Positions 54,905-64,000 of a stretch of 64,000 nt of DNA are shown piece after piece. Source of the DNA: Cervus elaphus. Its lineage: Eukaryota; Chordata; Mammalia; Artiodactyla; Cervidae. Position 1 is the stretch's first letter. Every line of letters begins with the position of its first letter. The translations under genes were made by a program, and so were the position numbers. The notes under the pieces were generated by a model that worked only from the letters and a program-made list of their open reading frames with translations, had not been told where the DNA came from and made no database searches. Where the stretch lies: positions 5,800,001-5,864,000 of the forward strand of contig NC_057845.1 in assembly GCF_910594005.1 (NCBI RefSeq), given 5' to 3'.

Positions 54905-56424
54905 CACATGGGCTCTCTCTAGCTGTGGCCCGTGGACTCTCTCTGGCTGTGGCCTGTGGACTCTCTCTGACTGTGACCCGTGAACTCTCTCTGACTGTGA
55001 CCCGTGGACTCTCTCTGGCTGTGGCCCATGGACTCTCTCTGGCTGGGGTACATGGACTCTGTCTGGCTGGGGCCCATGGACTCTCTGACTGTAGCCCTTG
55101 GACTCTCTCTCGTTGTGCCCGTAGACTCTGTTACACCATATGGGGTCTTCCATCACGGCACATGGACTCTCTCTGGCTGTGGCCCGTGGACCCTCTCTGC
55201 CTGTGGCCTGTGGTCTCTCTCTGGGTGTGGCCCATGTACTCTCTCTGGCTGGGGCATGTGGACTTTCTGCCTGTGCCCCATGGACCCTCTCTGCCTGTGG
55301 CCCGTGGTCTCTCTCTGGGTGTGGCCCATGGACTCTCTCTGGCTGGGGCCTGTGGACTCTCTGGCTGTGGTCCATGGACTCTCTCTGACTGTGGCCCATG
55401 GACTCTCTCTGGCTGTGGCCTGTGAACTCTCTCTGGCTGTAGCCCATGGACTCTCTCTGGCTGTGGCCCGTGGATTCTCACTGGCTATGGCCCGTGGACT
55501 CTCTCTGGTTGGGGCACATGGACTCTCTGACTGTGACCTGTGGACTCTCTCTGGCTCTGGCCCAAGGACTCTCTGGCTGTGGTCCGTGGACTGTCTCTGA
55601 CTGTGGCCCGTGGACTCTCTCTGGCTAGGGCACATGGACTCTCTGACTTTGACCCATGGACTCTCTCTCACTGTGACCCATGGACCCTCTCTGGCTGTGG
55701 CCCACGGATTCTCACTGGCTGTGGCCCATGGACTCTCTCTGGCTCTGGCCCATGGACTCTCTCTGGCTCTGGCCCATGGACTCTCTCTGGCTGTGGCCTG
55801 TGGACTCTCTCTGGCTGGGGCACATGGACTCTCTGACTTTGACCCATGGACTCTCTCTCACTGTGACCCGTGGACTCTCTCTGGCTGTGGCCCATGGATT
55901 CTCTCTTGCTGTGGCCCATGGACTCTCTCTGGCTGTGGTCCGTGGACTGTCTCTGACTGTGGACTCTCTCTCGCTGTGACCTGTGGACTCTCTCTGGCTC
56001 TGGCCCATGGATTCTCTCTGGCTGTGGCCCATGGACTCTCTCTGACTGGGGCACATGGACTCTCTGGCTATGGCCTGTGGACCCTCTCTGGCTGTGGCCC
56101 GTGGACCCTCTCTGGCTGTGGCCCGTGGACTCTCTCTGGCTGGGGCACATGGACTCTCTGACTGTGACCCATGGACTCTCTCTGGCTCTGGTCCGTGGAC
56201 TCTCTCTGGCTGTGGCCTGTGGACTCTTTCTGACTCTGGCCCATGGACTCTTTCTGGCTGTGGCCCATGGACTGTCTCTGGCTGGGGCACATGGACTCTC
56301 TCTGGCTGTGGCCCATGGACTCTCTCTGGCTGTGGCCCGTGGACTCTCTCTGGCTGTGGCCCATGGACTCTCTCTGGCTGTGGCCCATGGACTGTCTCTG
56401 GCTGGGGCACATGGACTCTCTGGC
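54905..56424. repeat. Minisatellite array B, 24-bp unit
   Basis: About sixty copies of a 24-bp unit ('atggactctctctggctgtg' + GCCC) with recurring variants (GGGGCACATGG, CTCTGGCCC, CTGTGACCC) and 22-bp short units lacking CT. One isolated 65-bp-type unit remains at 55129-55190. The unit is divisible by three and stop-poor, giving long frames: plus 55610-56161 (183 codons) and minus 55668-56519 (283 codons). These are repeat translations, not genes. Confidence 0.95.
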
Positions 56425-56561
56425 TGTGGCCCATGGGTTCCAGCACTCACGGGCTCAGTAGATGTGGTGCAGGGGTGCTGCGCAGCGTCACTTAGTTCCC
56501 TGGCCAGGGATCGAGCCACTACATGGCAGATCCTTTACCAGTGGACCACCAGGGAAGGCCC

Positions 56562-56873
56562 TACCCTTTTCTAATATCCCTGGTATACCTAATTTGGGCA
56601 CTGAGAATTGCATCTTGATTTCATTTCTTTAAATAACAAGTCTCTACTATGACATACTACAAAATAAGACTTGCCAAAGGTTTCACCTCTAATGACAACA
56701 TGGAGCCTCCCCACTAAGAAGTGTCTTGAGCTATGAGCCTCAAGATTGAAGGTCCAGACCAAGAAGATCCCAGACCTAAGGACTTTGTCCTGATTTGTAG
56801 AAGAGCCCTGAAAGGTCAATCCTTCTCAGTTGTTTCCAACCATTGTTTAAATGCAGGTTCCTATAGTCCATCC
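56562..56873. other. No gene seen; unclassified
   Basis: No recognised repeat or exon. Confidence 0.4.
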
Positions 56874-57785
56874 TCAGAACTTCTGGTTCAAAATTGGGAA
56901 AGGAGTACGTCAAGGCTATATATTATCACCCTGCTTATTTAACTTCTGTGCAGAGTACATCTTGGGAAATGCCAGCCTGGATGAATCACAAGCTGGAATC
57001 AAGATTGCTGGGAGAAATGTTAACCTCAGATATGCAGATGACACAAACCTAATGCCAGAAAGCAAAGAGGAATTAAAGAGCCTCTTGATGAAAGTGAAAG
57101 AGGAGAGTGAAAAAGCTGGCTTAAAAACTTGAAGAACTAAGCTCATGGCATCCAGTCCCACCACCTTACAGCAAATAGACAGGAAAAATGGAAACAGTGA
57201 GACTTCATTTTCTTGGGCTCCAAAATCACTGAGGACAGTGACTACAATCACAAAAGATGTTTGCTCCTTGGAAGAAAAACTATGACAAACCTAGACAGCA
57301 TATTAAAAAGAAGAGATATCACTTTGTCAACAAAGGTCCATGTCGTCAAAGCTATGGTTTTTCCAGCCATCATGTACGGATGTGAGAGTTGGACCATAAA
57401 GAAGGCTGAGCACTAAAGAATTGATGCTTTTGAGCTATGGTGCTGAAGAAGACTCTTGAGAGTCCCTTGGACTGCAAGGAGATGGAACCAGTCAGTCCTA
57501 AAGGAGATCAGTCCTGAATATTCATTGGAAGGACTGATGCTGAAGCTAAAGCTCCAATACTTTGGCCACCTGATATGAGGAACTGACTCACTAGAAAAGA
57601 CCCTGATGCTGGGAAAGATTGAGAGCAGGAGGAGAAGTGGGCAACAGAGGATGAGATGGTTGGATGCCATCACCAACTCAATGGACATCAGTTTGAACAA
57701 ACTCCAGGAGAAGTGAGGGACAGGGAAGCCTGGCATGTTGCAACCCATGGGGTTGCAAAGAGTCAGACTCAACTGGGCAGTGGAA
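56874..57785 (+). mobile_element. BovB 3' half
   Basis: Begins before the RT active site ('aaaggagtacgtcaaggcta') and ends 'aagagtcagactcaactggg'. The plus frame 56851-57132 keeps NVNLRYADDTNLMPESKEEL, so the YADD motif is intact, but it stops soon after. The C-terminal frame (57213-57416) is out of phase and ends at a stop. Confidence 0.94.
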
Positions 57786-57794
57786 AAATAGCAA

Positions 57795-58075
57795 TAGTTG
57801 ATTAACAATGTTTTGATAGTTTCAGGTATACACCAAAGTGATTCAGTTCTACATATACATTTATCTATTCTTTTTCAAATTCTTTTCCCATTTAAGTTAT
57901 TACAGAATATTGAACAGAGTTCTCTGTGCTATATATAGTAGTTCCTTGTTGGTTATCTATTTTTAGATATTGCAGTGTGTGCATGTCAACCCCAAACCCC
58001 CAGTCTATCCCTCACCCCGCACACACACACCCTTCCCCCCTGTGACCATAAGTTCATTCTCTAAGTCTATGAGTA
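57795..58075 (-). mobile_element. L1 3' UTR
   Basis: 'tttcaggtatacaccaaagt', 'gttctctgtgctatatatag' and 'accataagttcattctctaa' read as the reversed L1 3' UTR/ORF2 end. Confidence 0.75.
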
Positions 58076-58229
58076 AAATAGGACTTTTAGACTCTGACAA
58101 CTTGAGTGAAAATAGAGATTATATTTGGTTTGGAAGAATGTTCACAAGATCTTATTACTGTGTTTCTAAGTTTTCACTAAAGGTCTTCCCTTTTAGGCAG
58201 AAACCTCTTTCTTGTTTTGTGTTTTGTTG

Positions 58230-58362
58230 TTGTTGGGTTTTTTGATTATTGTTTTAATTTTTTGGCTGCACTGCATGGTGTATGGGATCTTAGTACTCTG
58301 ACCAGGGATTGAAATGGAAACAGGGAGTTTTAACCACTGGGTCTCCAGGGAAGTCCCCTCAT
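58230..58362 (-). mobile_element. CHR/tRNA-Glu SINE, short
   Basis: T-rich tail, 'tttggctgcactgcatggtg', 'cttagtactctgaccaggga' and 'ccactgggtctccagggaag'; reversed. Confidence 0.87.
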
Positions 58363-58622
58363 TTGATGTTTTTGTACTTGTTTTCACTCTTTCCCTCCAT
58401 TATCTGACAGCCTGGCTTGACAGCTGCAGGTTTTGCTACAGAAAAGTGACTCGATATCCTCCTGCTCCCAGATCCAGAGCCTCAACACCTGCCCTCCGCC
58501 TCTGCAGGGCCCTCAACACTGACACTATGCCTCCTCTATGCTTACACATTTATAGGGCCCTAAAGGTAGCCTCAGACCTTCTGCTGAGACAAGAGATGTT
58601 TGAGGGGCACCATTTAATATCA
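58363..58622. other. No gene seen; unclassified
   Basis: No recognised repeat or exon. Confidence 0.4.
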
Positions 58623-58820
58623 AGTGGCACTAGTGGTAAAGAATCACCTATCAATGCAAGAGACACGAGAGATGCGGGTTCAATCCCTGGGTTGGGAAGA
58701 TCTCCTGGAGGAGGAAATGGCAACCCACTCCAGTATTCTTGCGTGGAAAATCCCATGGACAGAGGAGCCTGGCAGGCTACAGTCCATGGGGTCACAAAGA
58801 GTCAGATATGACTGAGCATG
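58623..58820 (+). mobile_element. Bov-tA SINE, variant head
   Basis: 'gtggcactagtggtaaagaa' with the longer-head subtype 'gacacgagagatgcgggttc', ending in a short (CA)n. Confidence 0.9.
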
Positions 58821-58834
58821 CACACACACACATC

Positions 58835-59167
58835 TAATAATACCACATCAAACATACAGGTCGTGACATCTGACCAGGAACACCAGGGCATCTCAGGCAA
58901 TCTCAAGCCATTTTCCCCATCTTCTAGAAACACCCGGATACCTACTGATCGCAGCCGAAGTGAGCTGGCTTTGCCTCCCTGATTTGAGCCAAATTTCTCG
59001 AGCAGGTATTTTTGAAGCTCTACCGTAAGTGTCAGGGATCTCTTTACCATTTCTCTAAGGATATTTGGAATCTCACACAAATAGAATTTCTGATTGCCTC
59101 TGGTATCCCAGTATTTCCGGGTAGACAGGTTAGGCCTCCTTGATGACCCCCACATGCCATGAGACAA
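58835..59167 (-). other. Open frame outside recognised repeats, unassigned
   Basis: On the minus strand a frame stays open from 59167 to the Bov-tA edge (about 110 non-SINE codons), with a mixed, protein-like composition (KFYLCEIPNILREMV, LQKYLLEKFGSNQGG). I do not recognise a domain. No convincing splice acceptor is visible upstream; a possible donor-like AG|GTATCC occurs inside. It may be an exon, a pseudogene or old ERV/LTR DNA. Confidence 0.25.
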
Positions 59168-59205
59168 GATGTGCAGTCAGTTTTGAGGCAAACTGTTTTG
59201 GTTGG

Positions 59206-59292
59206 CCGTGGGCAGTACCAGTTTTAGCACTGACAGTCTTTACACCCTGGAAAAGTCCTCAGGCCTGGGAAAACTAGGACAACTGGTCACCC
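59206..59292. mobile_element. Half of a small inverted-repeat DNA element
   Basis: 'actaggacaactggtcaccc' with 'ttttagcactgacag' resembles the right half of the element at 53579-53697. Confidence 0.4.
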
Positions 59293-60254
59293 AAGCAATC
59301 CGTCAAAGTGAAAAAAAAAGAATGTCTACAAGTTGAGATCAACTGCAAGTTAAGGTACAATGATTCAGTGCTCTTAGTGTTGGCACAAGTAGTTTTTTTT
59401 CTCCCCCTTTGTGTCTACACACAGTGCATTTTCTTAGATCTGCCAAAATGCTGAAGTAATTAAGTCCCCTCTTTGTCACAGCCTGAAAATATCCATAGGA
59501 GTCCTGGAGCCAGCTTTCGTCAAGCCAGTGGATTGCTTAGTGAAGCATTCCCTGCTTAGCTGTTTCTGTCTTCTCTCTTCTCATCAGTTTAGCTGATCTC
59601 TTCTGAACCGCGGCCAATCTGTCTGCATCTTCTTGATGCCATGGTACTCTGGATTGAACACCAGGTATATGTATACAGACTCTCACCTCCTCGCCTCATT
59701 GGATGCCTTAGGCAACAAATACACCACAACCAGGTAAGCATCTTATCCAGTTGTTGTAATTGCTTTTAGGACACGTACACACAGATGGATATTCTGTTAG
59801 TCAAGAGAATTAAGCACCTCTAAAGGTCAAAAACCACATCTCTCTTGCTGAGAAAAGGCAGAGCAATAATCTTGGAACATTGATGAGCATAACAATAGGA
59901 AAGGGAAGGGATGGAGTTCTGAGAATCTTGTTAAGGGTCCAGCTCTGCTGGGAAACCAGCGGGGAAACCCTGAAGAAGTCGCTTTGCCAGCCCGGCTCTC
60001 CGTTTCCTCATGAATGAAAATGAAGGGTTTAGAGAGGTCTCCACAAAAGTCCTGATGTGCTGTTTGGGAAAAGACAGATACTGCTTCAAGATAACATTTC
60101 ATCCACTGGATCTCAGTGAGGGCAGAGCTGAATCAATTTTGCTAAATATACCTGCTTCTTCAACCCACTGCCTGCCTGCCCTCCAAGGCATGTCAACATT
60201 TAGAGAAAGAGGAAAGAGACATTTCTGATTTACAAAAGCTTATCTAGAGGTGAT
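59293..60254. other. No gene seen; repeat-poor
   Basis: No recognised retrotransposon over about 960 bp. Short frames (59827-60102 minus, 60010-60228 plus) have no familiar domain. Confidence 0.45.
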
Positions 60255-60255
60255 G

Positions 60256-61030
60256 ATGGTGACTGTGGTAGGCTAAATAATGTCCCCGTCTTAATCCCTG
60301 GAACCTGTGAATATGTTAGGTTAGGTGGCAAAAAGGAATTGAGATTCCTTCTTGAATCTCAAGGAATTAAGACTAAGAATTAAGATTAAGAATTAAGAAG
60401 GATAGAATTAAGATTGCTAATCCACTGAGTTTTTTTTTTATAAAATATAAATTTTGGGGAATATAATTGCTTTTCAAGAAATTTCTGCTGTACAGTGATG
60501 CATGCCTGTGCCCCCTCCCTATGGAGGCCCCCTCCCACTGCCCCCTGCCCTAGCTCTGCCGTCACAGAGCCCCGAGCTGCCTTCCTGTCACAGAGCAGGT
60601 TCCCACTAGTTATCTGCTTTACACACGGGAGTGTATGCACGCCAGTGCTGCTGTCTCAGTGCGTCCCACCTCTCCTTCCCCTGCTGGGTCCACGTGCCGA
60701 CTCTCTATGTCTTCAGCTGACCTTGAGGTATATTATCCTGGATAATCCAAGTGGGCCTGATGGAATCACAAGGATCCTTAAAAGTAGAAGAGGGGTGGAA
60801 GAACAGGTCAGAGTATTTGCTGTGAGAAGGACCCTGCCTGCCATTGCTGGCTTTGGAGATGGAAGAAGGGTTGCAGAAATGGGGGCAGCCTCTGGAGACT
60901 GGAAAAGGCAAGGGGTGGAGGCCCCCCCAGACTCTCCAGAAGGAACACCTTGATTTTAGGTCATTGACCTTCAGAAATAGAAGATAATATGTTTGTGTTG
61001 TTTCAAGCCACTGCATGCAACTCATCTTGT
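60256..61030 (+). repeat. Old LTR-like repeat, split by L1 fragment
   Basis: 60256-60427 ('tgtggtaggctaaataatgt', 'ggaacctgtgaatatgttag') and 60717-61030 ('tattatcctggataatccaa', 'cctctggagactggaaaagg', 'gtgttgtttcaagccactgc') are one old mammalian repeat. A short (GAATTAAGA) expansion lies at 60362-60412. Confidence 0.6.
60428..60716 (-). mobile_element. Ruminant L1 3' UTR fragment
   Basis: 'gaatataattgcttttcaag', 'tctgctgtacagtgatgcat' and 'gcaggttcccactagttatc' are the reversed L1 3' UTR, inserted in the LTR-like repeat. Confidence 0.75.
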
Positions 61031-61077
61031 TACACCTGCAAGGCACAACAATTACAGGGACCTCTAGGGCCAAGGTG

Positions 61078-61372
61078 CAAACACAAACACTCACTCTCAC
61101 ATAGAAACACACCCTCTCACACACATTCACACACACTCATGTGGTCACACTCACATACGTATTCCCACCAACCCACACTCTCTCATACACACACTCATGT
61201 ACACTCTCTCGCACACTCACACACACTGACACATACTCATGTTCCACACACTCCCATGCACTATTCAGTCACTCACACACTCATGCACATACACCCTCAC
61301 TCCTCACAAACACACTCCCTCACACATGCTGCCTCACAAACACACAATCATTCACACACATACTCACAACTT
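61078..61372. repeat. Imperfect (CA)/(CACT) tract
   Basis: About 295 bp of CACA/CTCA/CACT text. The plus frame 60989-61405 is a His/Ser/Thr-rich shadow. Confidence 0.9.
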
Positions 61373-61472
61373 GTCCTGAAGAATGAATTCATTCAACTGC
61401 CCTAGACTCTCTGGAATAATACCTGCGGACTTTTCAGTGTCCCCAGGAGAAATTTTAATCTCTTTTAACCAT

Positions 61473-61692
61473 CATGCTCATGTGCTTGTGCTCCATCAGT
61501 TAACCACGTCTGACTCTTTTTGGCCCCATGGACCAAAGCCCACCGGGCTCCTCTGTCCATGGGATTTCCAAGGCAAGAATACTGGGGTGGGTTGCCGTTT
61601 CCTTCTCCAAGGAATCTTGCTGACCCAGGGATCAAACCCGAAACTCCTGCACTGACAGGCAGATTCTTTACCACTGACCACCATGGGAGACA
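61473..61692 (-). mobile_element. Bov-tA SINE, first of a tandem pair
   Basis: Reversed; TSD TCTTTTAACCAT at 61461-61472 and 61693-61704. The body reads 'ggccccatggaccaaagccc'. Confidence 0.93.
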
Positions 61693-61704
61693 TCTTTTAA
61701 CCAT

Positions 61705-61913
61705 GCAATGTGTTAGTCGCTCAGTCATGCCCCACTATTTGCAATCCCATGGATTACAGCCCAACAGGCTCCTCTGTTCATGGGATTCTCCAGGCAAGAA
61801 TACTGGAGTGGGTTGCCATTCCCTTCTCCAGGGAATCTTCCTGACCCAAGGATCGAACCCATGTCCCCTGCATTGCAGGCAGATTCTCTACTTCTTGAGC
61901 CACCAGGGAAGCC
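61705..61913 (-). mobile_element. Bov-tA SINE, second of a tandem pair
   Basis: Reversed; its left flank is the first SINE's right TSD copy, and its right flank 'cttttatcca' (61914-61923) matches at 9 of 10 bases. Complete copy to 'gagccaccagggaagcc'. Confidence 0.92.
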
Positions 61914-61923
61914 CTTTTATCCA

Positions 61924-63000
61924 AACAAGAGATGATTTGCAGTGAAACAAGCTATGGGACTCGAGGGGTTCTGGAAACCCTTACTTCCACCAGCCTCACT
62001 CTTGGTGACTATACACGGCTCCACCCACACTCTCCCAGGGGAGAAACTCTCTTTCCTCCGACTTCCACTCCAGCCCGCCTCCGCACTTCACCACCTCCCA
62101 GCCCTGCCTTGCCAATCTCCCTCTCTGGGCCTGAAAGCAGCTCCCTGCCTTCTGCACCACTCTTCACAGCAAATGGTTAGGTTACGAGGACAACCAGCCG
62201 TAAACTGGTTTATATCACTCCCCCTGCTTCTCTCCTCCCTGACTCCTCCCGCCTCCAAGATGCCCTTGAGATGCTCTTCCTTAAACACCGGGGTCTGACC
62301 TTTTTTTTTAATTTGTTTAAAACTCCCCAGGCATTTAGTGCACAACTTAGCACTGCGGTCGGGGGCACTTGTTGGAGTCGGTGGAGGGCTGATCTGATGG
62401 GGAAAGTACAGGGCATGGAGTCAAGGGGCTACAGGCTAGTCCTGGCTCACACCATTATTCTGTGGCCCCTTAATTACAAAATATGTCACTCTCCACCAAA
62501 TAAATTAGACTGCTGGTCCCTACACCCCACCCGAAATGTGTCATGATGGGTGTGTTTACATTCAGTGGGAATGTTCTGAGTCCCCCAGAAATGAAAAGTT
62601 CCTCCGGGGCATGATTTGAGCGTCTATTTATTTTTAATTCAGCCCCACAGCTAGTAAAATGTGCCACACCGTGAAAGTCCAGTCAATGTGGGTTGATTGA
62701 CTGCTGGCCTCAAAGGAAGAAAGTATGACTCAATTCAAACAGTGCAAATCCTGAAGCTTTAGGAAGGGAAACTGCGTTGTGGGCGTGCATTTGGATCTTC
62801 TTCACATCACCAGTGACATTTTGGGAATCTATGTCTAAATGTGTAAAACAACTTTAGCATGCTATAAAATAATTATTAGCATCATTGTAGCTTTGGGCTG
62901 TAATTATATTTTTATAGCAGAAAGTATTTCACGTGTGAGAATTAGACCTCCTTATTTAATTTAGAAGGTGAGGGTTATGGGCTAAATTATGGCCTGCTCT
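61924..63000. other. No gene seen; GC-rich then AT-rich single-copy-looking DNA
   Basis: 61980-62300 is CT/CpG-moderate. 62400-62480 has weak MIR-like text ('ggcatggagtcaaggggcta'). 62700-62990 is AT-rich, homopolymer-poor and unassigned. No exon recognised. Confidence 0.45.
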
Positions 63001-63437
63001 TCATGGATCACAGCATTGTCATGGCGAAGGGGCTTGCATAACTCAGTGAAGCTGAGCCATGCTATGCAGAGTCATGCAAGATGAACGTGTCATAGTGGAG
63101 AGTTCTGACAAAATGTGGTCCACTGGAGGAGGAAGTGAAAAACCACTCCAGTATTCTTACCACAAAAACCCCACAGACAGTATGACTTGGAAGGACTGAT
63201 GCTGAAGCTCTAATACTTTGGCCACCTGATGTGAAGATCTGACTCATTGGAAAAGACCCTGATGCTGGGAAAGATTGAAGACAAAAGGAGACAGGGACCA
63301 CAGAGGATGAGATGGTTAGTATCACTGACTCAATGGATGTGAAACTGGAAAGATTCTGGGAGCTAGCAGAGGACAGAGGGGCGTAGCGTGCTGCAGTCCA
63401 TGGGGTCTCGAAGAGTCAGACATAACTTAGTGACTGA
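63001..63437 (+). mobile_element. BovB with the middle deleted
   Basis: 63001-63184 is from the 5' part of BovB ('tcatggatcacagcattgtc', 'gacaaaatgtggtccactgg'). The text then jumps to the 3' end at 63186 ('cttggaaggactgatgctga'). The whole endonuclease/RT region is missing. It resembles how the Bov-A part of Bov-tA was made from BovB ends, but with different break points. Confidence 0.82.
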
Positions 63438-63785
63438 ACAAATTCATGTGTTGAAGGTCTGATCCCCAGGACCTCAAAGTGTGACTATACTTAGAGATAA
63501 GGTCTTTAAACAGGTAACTAAGTTGAAATCATATCATTAGGGTGGTCCTAACTCAATATGACAGGAAGATGAGATTAGGACACAGTCACATGGAGGCAGG
63601 ACCCTGTGAAGACACGGGGAGAAGACAGGCTTCTATAAGCCGAGGAGAAAAGATTCAGGGAAAACCAACCCTGCTGATACCTTGGTCTCAGACTTCAGCC
63701 GCCAGGACTGTGAGAAAATTAATATCTGTTGAGCTATGAGTCTGTGGTACATTTTTATGGCAACCCTAGCAATCGAATACAGCAA
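63438..63785 (+). repeat. Old LTR-like repeat, forward copy
   Basis: 'attcatgtgttgaaggtctg', 'agagataaggtctttaaaca', 'gattaggacacagtcacatg', 'aaccaaccctgctgatacct' and 'ggcaaccctagcaatcgaat' follow the family also seen reversed at 29046-29990. Confidence 0.6.
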
Positions 63786-64000
63786 GTACACAGATGAATT
63801 TTGTTTATTTTAGATGTTTGTGGAAAGTATATTCACTTTGAAATTACATACTTAATACCTGATTGTTGTAAAAAAATTTTGGAAACAGAAAAGAGAATGG
63901 GAATTTGATGAAACTTCAATTTCACCCTCCCTCCCCACTGGTGCATATCCTTCCAAAGCTTCTTAAAAAACAAAAATATACACATATAAATATATAAAAG
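63786..64000. other. AT-rich, possibly old L1-like; cut by window end
   Basis: No gene. The text ('aaaaaaattttggaaacaga', 'caatttcaccctccctcccc') resembles the stretch at 32150-32260, suggesting a shared old repeat. Confidence 0.35.

Larger units (their letters stand above)
54060..56561 (-). mobile_element. CHR SINE whose middle expanded into a minisatellite
   Basis: Left flank 54067-54130 ('tctttggctgtgttgggtct', 'tggttgtggcaggtgg') is the tail-proximal part of a reversed CHR SINE. Right flank 56425-56561 ('cagcactcacgggctcagta', 'gttccctggccagggatcg', 'agtggaccaccagggaaggc') is its head-proximal part. The SINE is about 200-300 bp elsewhere; here about 2.3 kb of tandem repeats separates the two ends. 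Confidence 0.85.

Noticed and set aside
54124..56424. CRISPR array or satellite DNA
   Set aside because: Repeats are contiguous without unique spacers, and the window is mammalian. It is a local minisatellite bounded by SINE ends, not a centromeric satellite.
55668..56519. 283-codon minus-strand open frame as a real gene
   Set aside because: It consists almost entirely of a translated 24-bp minisatellite unit, and the opposite strand is equally open. No independent coding evidence.
54050..56575. TSD for the CHR SINE hosting the minisatellite
   Set aside because: The flanks 'gtgtcttttc' and 'taccctttt' are too weak a match to claim a duplication.
60989..61405. His/Ser-rich frame as a gene
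   Set aside because: Translation of an imperfect CA/CACT tract.
1..64000. An operon, defence system or other undescribed multi-gene system
   Set aside because: No gene cluster, no shared promoters or start signals, and nearly all open frames map to SINEs, LINEs or tandem repeats. The unusual content is structural (repeat-derived), not a protein system.

Overview
The window is mammalian nuclear DNA from a ruminant, most likely a bovid (cattle, sheep, goat or relative). The evidence is the repeat content: BovB (RTE-clade) LINE 3' ends, Bov-tA SINEs (tRNA-Glu-type head plus BovB-derived body), CHR-type tRNA-Glu SINEs of cetartiodactyls, ruminant-type L1 3' UTRs, and older mammalian repeats (MIR, old L1, MER5-like and other DNA elements, LTR-like repeats). 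There is no bacterial or viral gene organisation, and I recognise no functional protein-coding gene. Almost every open frame is a translated SINE/LINE or a low-complexity shadow. The calls rest on reading and memory of repeat families, not on a database search.

Layout. 1-9 kb: L1 3' ends, five Bov-tA copies, CHR SINEs, two BovB 3' ends in opposite orientations, and a mariner-like miniature element split by a SINE near 8.4-8.6 kb. 9-16 kb: a clean ruminant L1 3' end, then a deep nest (old L1, BovB inside it, a chimeric L1+SINE insertion inside the BovB). 16-19 kb: repeat-poor, with an LTR-like segment, a MIR and about 1 kb of AT-rich single-copy-looking DNA. 19-26 kb: old L1 with a foreign ~410-bp insert, BovB inside a CHR SINE, and a Tigger-like remnant that took a BovB and a Bov-tA at the same 13-bp target. 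26-35 kb: mixed SINEs, a repeat-poor block at 30.0-31.6 kb, then reverse-oriented L1. 35-41 kb: BovB inside an ancient dispersed repeat, an LTR with AATAAA, MIR and BovB. 41-49 kb: GC-richer, with a CpG-rich block at 42.05-42.56 kb and the highest SINE density. 50-54 kb: CA-rich tract and an L1/Bov-tA/BovB triple nest.

54.1-56.4 kb holds the most distinctive feature: a ~2.3-kb minisatellite that appears to have grown inside a reverse-oriented CHR SINE, with a 65-bp unit array followed by a 24-bp unit array. 56.5-64 kb returns to BovB, L1, SINEs and LTR-like repeats, with two Bov-tA copies at one target near 61.5-61.9 kb and a BovB that lost its middle at 63.0-63.4 kb.

No genes act together here in any pathway sense. 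The window records repeated retrotransposition, in which LINE machinery mobilised SINEs and itself and later insertions landed in earlier ones. Target-site duplications (TSDs) readable in the text give the relative order of many insertions. The few places that could hold non-repeat function are marked as candidates only: 17.84-18.82, 30.0-31.6, 42.05-42.56, 58.84-59.17 and 62.7-62.99 kb.
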